NCBI RefSeq assembly: GCF_003853415.1
Contig: NZ_QTPP01000059.1
Coordinates: 1 to 41,076 of the forward strand
From: Burkholderia sp. Bp9142
GTDB taxonomy: Bacteria > Pseudomonadota > Gammaproteobacteria > Burkholderiales > Burkholderiaceae
Direction: 5' to 3'
DNA: 41,076 bases
Part shown: positions 33,359 to 41,076 of the stretch, one piece after another
How positions within the stretch are numbered: position 1 is the first letter of the stretch
Layout of the letters: each line of letters begins with the position of its first letter
Position numbers and translations under genes: made by a program
Notes under the pieces: generated by a model
What the model saw: the letters and a program-made list of their open reading frames with translations, nothing else
The model's database searches: none
What the model was told of the DNA's origin: nothing

Positions 33359-33422
33359 GCCCCGGCGCCGGCAGTAGGCGCCGGGGCGGCCGGCTCCACG
33401 CCGGCCGACCCCGGAAGGGGTC
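33359..33422 (-). terminator. Three back-to-back perfect hairpins after icd
   Basis: Directly after the icd stop codon come three adjacent perfect stems: 33407-33422 (GACCCC/GGGGTC, 4-nt loop), 33388-33406 (GGCCGGC/GCCGGCC, 5-nt loop) and 33359-33387 (GCCCCGGCGCC/GGCGCCGGGGC, 7-nt loop). On the minus strand the last is followed by only GTTTCG, a poor T-tract. It may act as a terminator or as a 3'-end stabiliser. Confidence 0.6.
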
Positions 33423-34679
33423 TTACATGTTCTCGATCAGCACTTCGCCGAAGCCGGAGCACGACACCTGCGTCGCGCCTTCCATCAGGCGCGCGAAGTC
33501 GTACGTGACGCGCTTCTGCAGGATCGACTTTTCCATCGCGGCGATGATGGTGTCGGCCGCTTCCGCCCAGCCGAGGTGGCGCAGCATCATTTCCGCCGAC
33601 AGGATCTCGGAACCGGGGTTCACGTAATCCTTGCCCGCGTACTTCGGCGCCGTGCCGTGCGTCGCCTCGAACATCGCGACCGAATCCGACAGGTTCGCGC
33701 CCGGCGCGATCCCGATGCCGCCGACCTGCGCGGCCAGTGCGTCGGAGATGTAGTCGCCGTTCAGGTTCAGCGTCGCGATCACGTCGTATTCGGCCGGACG
33801 CAGCAGGATCTGCTGCAGGAACGCGTCGGCGATCGAATCCTTGATGACGATCTCGCTTCCCGTCTTCGGGTTCTTCACGCGCATCCACGGGCCGCCGTCG
33901 ATCAGCTCGCCGCCGAATTCCTTCTGCGCGAGCGCGTAGCCGGCGTCACGGAACAGGCCTTCCGTGAACTTCATGATGTTGCCCTTGTGCACCAGCGTGA
34001 CCGACTTGCGATCGTTGTCGATCGCGTACTGGATCGCCTTGCGCACGAGACGCTCGGTGCCTTCGGTCGACACGGGCTTGACGCCGATCCCCGAGGTTTC
34101 CGGGAAGCGGATCTTCTTCACGCCCATTTCGTCCTGCAGGAACTTGATGACCTTCTTCGCCTGCTCGGAGCCCGCGGCCCATTCGATGCCCGCGTAGATG
34201 TCTTCCGAGTTCTCGCGGAAGATCACCATGTCGATCTTTTGCGGCTCGCGCACCGGCGACGGCACGCCCTTGAAATACTGGACCGGGCGCAGGCACACGT
34301 AGAGGTCGAGCTCCTGGCGCAGCGCGACGTTCAGCGAACGGATGCCGCCGCCGACCGGGGTCGTCAGCGGCCCCTTGATCGACACCACGTATTCCTTGAG
34401 CACCTGCAGCGTCTCGTCCGGCAGCCACACGTCCGGACCGTACACCTTCGTCGCCTTCTCGCCCGCGAAGATCTCCATCCAGTGGATCTTGCGCTTGCCC
34501 TTGTAGGCATGCGCGACCGCCGCGTCGACGACCTTGATCATGACCGGCGTGATATCGAAGCCCGTACCGTCGCCTTCGATATAGGGAATGATCGGCTGAT
34601 CGGAAACGTTGAGCGAGAAGTCCTTGTTGACGGTGATCTTGTCACCGCCCTCCGGAACCTTGATGTGCTGATACGGCAT
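33423..34679 (-). CDS. icd: NADP-dependent isocitrate dehydrogenase, dimeric type
   Basis: TCA-cycle enzyme, 418 residues, closely resembling E. coli Icd. Visible motifs are PVGGGIRSLNVALRQ, which includes the serine that IDH kinase/phosphatase AceK phosphorylates in E. coli, FRENSEDIYAGIEW, HKGNIMKFTEGLF, LNGDYISDALAAQVGGIG and ATHGTAPKYAGKDYVNPGS. The start at 34679 (MPYQHIKVPEGGDKITVNKD) has TGGAG upstream; the longer open frame is not used. It is divergent from the pseudouridine synthase gene, with a perfect palindrome between them. A second, monomeric IDH gene lies just downstream. Confidence 0.97.
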   Translation of the reverse strand: MPYQHIKVPEGGDKITVNKDFSLNVSDQPIIPYIEGDGTGFDITPVMIKVVDAAVAHAYKGKRKIHWMEIFAGEKATKVYGPDVWLPDETLQVLKEYVVSIKGPLTTPVGGGIRSLNVALRQELDLYVCLRPVQYFKGVPSPVREPQKIDMVIFRENSEDIYAGIEWAAGSEQAKKVIKFLQDEMGVKKIRFPETSGIGVKPVSTEGTERLVRKAIQYAIDNDRKSVTLVHKGNIMKFTEGLFRDAGYALAQKEFGGELIDGGPWMRVKNPKTGSEIVIKDSIADAFLQQILLRPAEYDVIATLNLNGDYISDALAAQVGGIGIAPGANLSDSVAMFEATHGTAPKYAGKDYVNPGSEILSAEMMLRHLGWAEAADTIIAAMEKSILQKRVTYDFARLMEGATQVSCSGFGEVLIENM

Positions 34680-34840
34680 GATCGACTCCAGTGACGTGGC
34701 TGAGCAGGTGATGCTGGTCGAAACTGCGCGCGGCGAGGCGGCCTTGCCACCCTCGTGACGGCGACAGCGAGCCGCTATTCTAGCGCCCCAACCGGGGCCG
34801 GCGGCACGAAGCGCGACGCTGCGTATCAAGTCTTCCCTTA

Positions 34841-34856
34841 TGTCTTATATAAGACA
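34841..34856. promoter_or_regulatory. Perfect 16-bp palindrome TGTCTTATATAAGACA
   Basis: It lies 162 bp upstream of icd and about 100 bp upstream of the divergent rluE-like gene. Its TGT...ACA ends and AT core fit a GntR (FadR-subfamily) type operator, and the TATATA core could also serve as a -10 region. No regulator gene is nearby. Operator function is inference. Confidence 0.55.
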
Positions 34857-34953
34857 GATGACTTGCCGTTCCGTATTATGCATTAAGATTCCGCCATTTG
34901 CCATAGACCGCCCGCCCCGCTTCCCCGCGGCGCGCCGGGCGGGCGCCCCCGCC

Positions 34954-35532
34954 ATGACCCTGATCGCCCTCAACAAGCCGTTCGGCACGATTTGCCAGTT
35001 TTCCGCGCACGAGACGCGGCCGTCGCTCGGCGACTGGGTAACGACACCCGGCGTCTACCCGGCCGGCCGGCTCGACGCGGACAGCGAGGGCCTGCTGCTG
35101 CTCACCGACGACGGCGCGCTGCAGGCGCGCATCGCGGAGCCGCGCCACAAGCTCGTCAAGCGCTACTGGGCGCAGGTCGACGGCGCGCCGGGTCCGGCCG
35201 ACCTGAAGGCGCTCGCGCGCGGCGTCGATCTCGGCGACTACGTGACGCGCCCGTGCCGCGCCGAATTCATCGAACCGCCCGACGCGCTGTGGGCGCGCAA
35301 TCCGCCGATCCGCTACCGCGCCGCGATCCCGACCACGTGGATCGAGCTCGCGATCACCGAAGGCAAGAACCGGCAGGTGCGCCGGATGACGGCCGCGATC
35401 GGCTTCCCGACGTTGCGTCTCGTGCGCGTCGGCATCGGCGCGCTCGACATATTCGCGCTCGGCATTGCACCGGGCGAAACAATCGCGCTGCCGCCGCGGG
35501 CCCCGTGGGACGGTTTCTCCCGCGACGCATGA
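34954..35532 (+). CDS. rluE: 23S rRNA pseudouridine synthase, RluE type
   Basis: Small RsuA/RluE-family pseudouridine synthase, about 192 residues, with no S4 domain. It begins MTLIALNKPFGTICQFSAHE. The catalytic Asp is in PAGRLDADSEGLLLLTDDG. KRYWAQVDG and EGKNRQVRRMTAAIGFPTLR are the other family segments. RluE of E. coli modifies U2457 of 23S rRNA; the same target is likely. A start 114 bp upstream is open but would add residues absent from the family. No clear Shine-Dalgarno sequence. Confidence 0.9.
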   Translation: MTLIALNKPFGTICQFSAHETRPSLGDWVTTPGVYPAGRLDADSEGLLLLTDDGALQARIAEPRHKLVKRYWAQVDGAPGPADLKALARGVDLGDYVTRPCRAEFIEPPDALWARNPPIRYRAAIPTTWIELAITEGKNRQVRRMTAAIGFPTLRLVRVGIGALDIFALGIAPGETIALPPRAPWDGFSRDA

Positions 35533-35713
35533 CCGCGTCGGCTACTTTCGATTTTTCGTCATCTTTTTCGTCAACCGCCGGCGAAGATCGCGCGTTAAAC
35601 CACGCAGATGCCACCCTAAGCTATCCGGCATTGGCAGCCGAACCGGTATTTCCGTGTTTGCGTCACGAAAGCGACGTTTTCTTCGAATACGATTCGGCGC
35701 CCGCAGCGCAATG

Positions 35714-35801
35714 AGAAATTTCTCGGAGCGTCTGTCAACCGAAAGGTGGATGGCACCGTTAGACGTCATGACTCCCATGCCGGGTCATTTGGTTAATTAA
35801 C
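35714..35801 (+). promoter_or_regulatory. Two short perfect palindromes upstream of the Asr-like gene
   Basis: The stretch 35533-35820 after rluE shows no convincing gene. It contains GAGAAATTTCTC (35714-35725) and GTTAATTAAC (35792-35801), both perfect palindromes in an AT-richer segment before the small gene. They are candidate regulator sites or part of the promoter; no clear -35/-10 pair was found. Confidence 0.3.
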
Positions 35802-35820
35802 TAAAGCTGAGGAACACAAC

Positions 35821-36039
35821 ATGAACAAACTGATCGCCGCTCTGGTCGCTGGTCTCTTCGCAACGGCTGCTTTCGCACAAGCTTCGGCTCCGGCTGCTGC
35901 TTCGGCTGCTGCTCCGGCAGAAGCTGCTTCGGCACCGGCAAAGAAGGCAACGCACAAGAAGCACCACGCAGCGAAGAAGCACCACGCTGCCAAGAAGGCT
36001 GCAAGCGAAGCCGAAGCTCCGGCCGCTGCTTCGAACTAA
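35821..36039 (+). CDS. Small secreted Ala/Lys/His-rich protein, Asr-like
   Basis: 72 residues. A clear signal peptide (MNKLIAALVAGLFATAAFA) is followed by an Ala/Ser/Pro-rich stretch and then a basic repeat with KKATHKKHHAAKKHHAAKK. Composition and layout resemble the acid-shock protein Asr of enterobacteria, a periplasmic basic protein induced at low pH. The link is by composition only, so acid induction here is inference. Good ribosome binding site (GAGGA), own terminator, monocistronic. Confidence 0.85.
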   Translation: MNKLIAALVAGLFATAAFAQASAPAAASAAAPAEAASAPAKKATHKKHHAAKKHHAAKKAASEAEAPAAASN

Positions 36040-36099
36040 GCAAGCTGGTTGTAATAACGCAGTCAAGAACACGCAGTCTTGCCGTTCTTACGGCGTTGA

Positions 36100-36139
36100 A
36101 AGGCAGATCACCGCGAGGCGATCTGCCTTTTTCTTTTTT
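36100..36139 (+). terminator. Rho-independent terminator of the Asr-like gene
   Basis: Stem AGGCAGATC (36101-36109) and GATCTGCCT (36120-36128) with a 10-nt loop, then TTTTTCTTTTTT. Confidence 0.88.
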
Positions 36140-36199
36140 GTGCCCGCCTGCGTGCTTCGCGTACCATGCGGGTCTCGTTTTCCCGATAGGAGCCCTGCT

Positions 36200-36700
36200 G
36201 TGCGATTCTCCCTGCGCTCATCGCTCGGCCGCCTTGCGCGCGCCGCCGTGTTTCCCGCCGCGCTCGCCGTCCTCGCATTCGGCGTACAGGCCGCCCACGC
36301 GCAGATGCCGCCCGGTGCCAAGCAGCCGAGCGAGTTCCCGCGCGCGAAGCTGCGCGCCGGCATGTACGTGATCGACGCGGCCGTCGCCGCGAACGACGCC
36401 GACCGCGAACAGGGGCTGATGTACCGGTCGCAGCTCGCGCCGAACGAAGGCATGCTGTTCGTGTTCAACGAGAACGCCGTGCACTGCTTCTGGATGAAGA
36501 ACACGCTGATCCCGCTGTCGATCGCATTCATCCGCGCGGACGGCACGATCACCGACATCGACGAGATGCGGGCCGAGACGACCGACAACCACTGCCCGCG
36601 CAACAACGGCGTCTATGCGCTCGAAATGAGCAAGGGCTGGTTCGCCGCGAAGGGCATCAAGGCGGGCATGAAGCTCGACGGGCTGCCCAAGCCCCAGTAA
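36200..36700 (+). CDS. Exported DUF192 domain protein
   Basis: 166 residues from a GTG start; TAGGAG stands seven bases upstream. The N-terminal signal peptide (VRFSLRSSLGRLARAAVFPA ending GVQAAHA) directs export. The DUF192 domain has ADREQGLMYRSQLAPNEGML, HCFWMKNTLIPLSIAFI, and a C-terminal YALEMSKGWFAAKGIKAG. The function of DUF192 is not established; the fold is a small beta-barrel. A strong terminator follows, so it is probably monocistronic. Confidence 0.9.
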   Translation: MRFSLRSSLGRLARAAVFPAALAVLAFGVQAAHAQMPPGAKQPSEFPRAKLRAGMYVIDAAVAANDADREQGLMYRSQLAPNEGMLFVFNENAVHCFWMKNTLIPLSIAFIRADGTITDIDEMRAETTDNHCPRNNGVYALEMSKGWFAAKGIKAGMKLDGLPKPQ

Positions 36701-36734
36701 CGGCGCATGCCGCGGCGGCGCCGCGCATCGACCG

Positions 36735-36768
36735 AAGCCGGCCGCCCGTTGCGCGCCGGCTTTTTTTT
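36735..36768 (+). terminator. Rho-independent terminator of the DUF192 gene
   Basis: Stem AAGCCGGC (36735-36742) and GCCGGCTT (36755-36762) with a 12-nt loop, followed by eight T. Confidence 0.88.
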
Positions 36769-36918
36769 CGCCTGCCGGCGGCGGCGCGCGCCTTGATTCG
36801 GCAGACGCCGCCCGCATCTGCAAAAGCCCCGGACAAGCGCTATGCTTTAAATCTAGCTTGTTCCAACCCGGGCCGACTCAGCCGGCCCGCTTACGATCCG
36901 AACCACCAGGAGGTTCAC

Positions 36919-39030
<2,112 letters not shown>

Positions 39031-39067
39031 GCGCGGGGCGCACGCCCTGCTGCGCGCAAGCGCCAGG

Positions 39068-39094
39068 CCCGTCCGGTTCCGGACGGGTTTTTTT
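39068..39094 (+). terminator. Rho-independent terminator of fusA
   Basis: Nine-bp stem CCCGTCCGG and CCGGACGGG with a minimal loop, followed by seven T, about 40 bp after the stop. Confidence 0.9.
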
Positions 39095-39171
39095 CGTCCG
39101 TCGAACGCGGCGAGGCGGGTGGCCGACGACGTTTTTGATCGGCACGCCGGGTATCTTTTTCGCATGCCACA

Positions 39172-40221
39172 ATGCATCGCGATTCGTCCGATGGAACCAC
39201 CCCGATGCCGCCCACCCCCGCCCTGCGCCGCCTGCTGATGCTGTATGCCGGCCTGATCGCCGCGAACGCCGCCGTCTGGCTATGGACGCTCGCGGTGCTG
39301 CGCGACCATCCGCTGCTGCTCGGCACCGCGGCGATCGCGTACGGGCTCGGGCTGCGTCATGCGGTCGACGCCGACCACATCGCCGCGATCGATGTGGCGA
39401 CGCGCAAGCTGATGCAGGACGGCCAGCGCCCGGTGACCGTCGGCCTGTTCTTCTCGCTCGGCCACTCGACGATCGTGATCGCCGCGACGCTTGGCATCGC
39501 GCTGACCGCGTTCGCGCTGCGCGACCGCTTCGACGCATTCCGCGAGATCGGCGGGACGATCGGCACGGCGGTGTCCGCGACCTTCCTGCTGGTGCTCGCG
39601 TGCATGAACCTGGTGATCCTGCGCGGCGTATGGCGGCGCTATCGCGGCACGCCGGACCATGCTCACGGCGGCGCGCACACGCATCGCGCCGGCGGCCTCG
39701 TATCGCGGCTGCTGCGCCCGCTGTTCCGGTTCGTGTCGAAAAGCTGGCACATGTATCCGGTCGGCGTGCTGTTCGGCCTCGGTTTCGATACTGCAACAGA
39801 AATCGCGCTGCTCGCGATCGCGGCCGCGCAGGCGAGCCACGCGCTGCCGCTCTATACGGTCATGCTGTTTCCCGCGCTGTTCGCGGCCGGCATGACGCTG
39901 ATCGACTCGACCGACAATGTGCTGATGATTCACGCATACGGTTGGGCGATGGACGACCCGCAGCGCAAGCTGCTCTATAACGCGAGCATCACGCTGCTGT
40001 CCGCGGTCGTCGCGCTGGCCGTCGGCGGGGTCGAGGCCGCAGGCCTGCTCGCCGACAAACTGTCGCTGACGGGCCCCGTACGCGATGCGCTCGATGCGCT
40101 CGGCGAGCACTTCGGGCCGATCGGTTACGGCATCGTCGCGCTGTTTCTCGTCGCTTGGGTCGGGTCGATCCTCTGCCATCGCTGGGCGCGTGCTGCCGAC
40201 ACAACGGCACGCCAAACGTAG
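39172..40221 (+). CDS. NiCoT family nickel/cobalt permease (HoxN-like)
   Basis: High-affinity Ni2+/Co2+ uptake permease of the inner membrane, 349 residues with about eight hydrophobic spans. The NiCoT signature RHAVDADHIAAID is in span II. The other family motifs are LFFSLGHSTIVI, LFGLGFDTATEIALLA and AAGMTLIDSTDNVLM. A His-rich loop, DHAHGGAHTHRAGG, lies between spans. It closely resembles HoxN of Cupriavidus. The first ATG (39172) has no ribosome binding site; an in-frame ATG at 39205 (MPPTPALRRLLMLY) is preceded by TGGAAC and may be the true start. No hydrogenase or urease genes are adjacent, and Ni versus Co preference cannot be told. Confidence 0.93.
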   Translation: MHRDSSDGTTPMPPTPALRRLLMLYAGLIAANAAVWLWTLAVLRDHPLLLGTAAIAYGLGLRHAVDADHIAAIDVATRKLMQDGQRPVTVGLFFSLGHSTIVIAATLGIALTAFALRDRFDAFREIGGTIGTAVSATFLLVLACMNLVILRGVWRRYRGTPDHAHGGAHTHRAGGLVSRLLRPLFRFVSKSWHMYPVGVLFGLGFDTATEIALLAIAAAQASHALPLYTVMLFPALFAAGMTLIDSTDNVLMIHAYGWAMDDPQRKLLYNASITLLSAVVALAVGGVEAAGLLADKLSLTGPVRDALDALGEHFGPIGYGIVALFLVAWVGSILCHRWARAADTTARQT

Positions 40222-40260
40222 TCAGACGTTTCATTTCAGAAACAGAAAGCGCACAACGGC

Positions 40261-40284
40261 GTCGCGCGCGCTATCGCGCGCGAC
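40261..40284. other. Perfect 10-bp G+C hairpin after the nickel permease gene
   Basis: Stem GTCGCGCGCG and CGCGCGCGAC around CTAT, 39 bp after the permease stop, with no T-tract. It may end or stabilise the transcript. The rest of the 280-bp gap to 40501 shows no clear promoter; the imperfect palindrome ATCACACGTGAT lies near 40455. Confidence 0.55.
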
Positions 40285-40501
40285 ATGCGCCCCTTGCGCC
40301 ACGGGCGTAGCCCGCCGGTGGCACGAATCTCGCAGTTAGGGATTCGCACGGCGGGCCCGCGTGCCGATCCGTGTTCGCGGCTGGCCTCAGGTGCCGGTCC
40401 GACACGCATCGGCCATCGAAACGACATTGCATCGTTGCTGGTCCCCTTGCATCACACGTGATCGACGCGCGTAACGAGGCATCGCGCGTACCGGGAGGCC
40501 A

Positions 40502-41076
40502 ATGATGAGCATAACGAAACAACTGTCCCGTGCGACGGGACGGTGCTATCGCACGACCCTGCTGGCCGCAGCCGCGATTGCGTGCTGCTGCTCGTATGCC
40601 GTCGCGCAGGACACGACAACTGTCGTGCCGGTGACTGCGCTGCCGGGTGACGGCACTTCCACTGCCCCGCCCGCCCAGGTCGAGCAGAACGCGGCGCCTG
40701 ACGCCGCGGCCAATGCGAACCCTGGAGCCGACGCCGTGACGATGTTGGCCGGGAACGCAGCGTCATGTGCGGCCAACCCGGCCGCTTGCGCGGTGCTCGT
40801 GTATGCCGGCGGAGGTATCGGCGGCAATGGCGGCAGCGGTGCCGACGGAAGCAGCGGCAGCGGCAGCCCGGGCAGCGGCGGAAACAACGGCAACGGCGCC
40901 GTCGGCCCCGCAGGCACCGGCGGGACGGGCAGTACGGGCGGCTCGAGCGGCACCGGCCGCGGCGGCAATGCTTCCGGCAGCGGAGGTTCGGGCGGCAGTT
41001 CTTCCGGTGGTGGCTCTTCCGGTGGTGGCTCTTCCGGTGGTGGCTCTTCCGGTGGTGGCTCTTCCGGTGGTGGCTC
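40502..41076 (+). CDS. Exported Gly/Ser-rich repeat protein (partial, 3' end outside window)
   Basis: Unrecognised. GGGAGG precedes two adjacent ATG codons (40502 and 40505; the second has the better spacing). About 191 codons are visible with no stop. The signal peptide MMSITKQLSRATGRCYRTTL then LAAAAIACCCSYAVA is followed by QDTTTVVPVT. A Pro/Ala/Asn-rich stretch comes next, with two cysteines in NAASCAANPAACAVLVYAGG. From about residue 105 it is almost only Gly, Ser, Asn and Thr. The last 77 bp are exact SSGGG repeats. Composition resembles surface or matrix proteins and PGRS-like domains, but no domain is identifiable. Confidence 0.75.
   Translation, partial: MMSITKQLSRATGRCYRTTLLAAAAIACCCSYAVAQDTTTVVPVTALPGDGTSTAPPAQVEQNAAPDAAANANPGADAVTMLAGNAASCAANPAACAVLVYAGGGIGGNGGSGADGSSGSGSPGSGGNNGNGAVGPAGTGGTGSTGGSSGTGRGGNASGSGGSGGSSSGGGSSGGGSSGGGSSGGGSSGGG
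41000..41076 (+). repeat. Exact 15-bp tandem repeat (TCTTCCGGTGGTGGC) running off the window
   Basis: Five identical copies (41000, 41015, 41030, 41045, 41060) plus two bases at the edge. The unit is a multiple of three and encodes SSGGG, so copy changes keep the reading frame. It uses TCT and GGT codons, while the Gly region just before uses mainly GGC. The total copy number is unknown because the window ends here. Confidence 0.97.

Noticed and set aside
35529..35714. 61-codon open frame whose ATG overlaps the rluE stop as ATGA
   Set aside because: Coupling geometry is attractive, but the sequence is Ser/Ala-rich without family resemblance, base use differs from neighbouring genes, and it runs into the palindrome of the Asr-like promoter region. 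Not called without conservation evidence.

Overview
The window is about two-thirds G+C and its gene set is that of a beta-proteobacterium. Protein sequences and gene order (slpA-ispH, radC, rpmBG, the nad cluster, ribF-ileS-lspA-coaBC-dut, clpSA, two isocitrate dehydrogenases) fit chromosome 1 of Burkholderia, probably the B. cepacia complex. That assignment rests on recognition, not on a database search. No rRNA, tRNA, CRISPR array, phage or insertion sequence was recognised. Most of the window is conserved housekeeping core.

1-3.9 kb (minus strand): the branched-chain amino acid ABC transporter genes livH, livM and livG (livG cut by the window edge). Upstream of them lies a decayed, internally deleted livK-like lipoprotein gene with its own terminator. 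3.9-5.3 kb: ispH and an FKBP-type prolyl isomerase. 5.5-6.9 kb (plus): radC, then the rpmB-rpmG ribosomal pair behind a good promoter and a long leader. 7.1-10.8 kb: the complete de novo NAD pathway to nicotinate mononucleotide, with nadB converging on an overlapping nadA-nadC operon. A five-copy array of 49-bp hairpin repeats abuts the nadA ribosome binding site.

11.2-15.9 kb (minus): a membrane fatty-acid desaturase, an MscS channel, an RsmB-family rRNA methyltransferase and purN. 16.0-22.3 kb (plus): ribF, ileS, lspA, coaBC and dut, closely spaced. 22.3-27.3 kb (minus): a four-fold repeat membrane protein (DUF347 type), an amino acid permease, and clpS-clpA, where clpS may be leaderless. 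27.9 kb: a cold-shock protein with a promoter and a leader of about 150 nt.

28.2-34.7 kb: a Tat-exported multicopper oxidase, an AT-rich intergenic region with three repeated operator-like palindromes, a 74-residue protein of unknown function, then monomeric and dimeric NADP-isocitrate dehydrogenases side by side. A perfect 16-bp palindrome lies between icd and the divergent pseudouridine synthase gene. 35.8-40.2 kb (plus): a small Asr-like Lys/His/Ala-rich secreted protein, an exported DUF192 protein, an elongation factor G outside the usual str operon context, and a NiCoT nickel/cobalt permease. The window ends inside an exported Gly/Ser-rich protein gene, in an exact 15-bp tandem repeat.

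No complete new multi-gene system was seen. The most promising unexplained signals are the nadA hairpin array, the Gly/Ser repeat protein, the icd palindrome and triple-hairpin 3' flank, the operator cluster near 30.3 kb, and the livK ghost.
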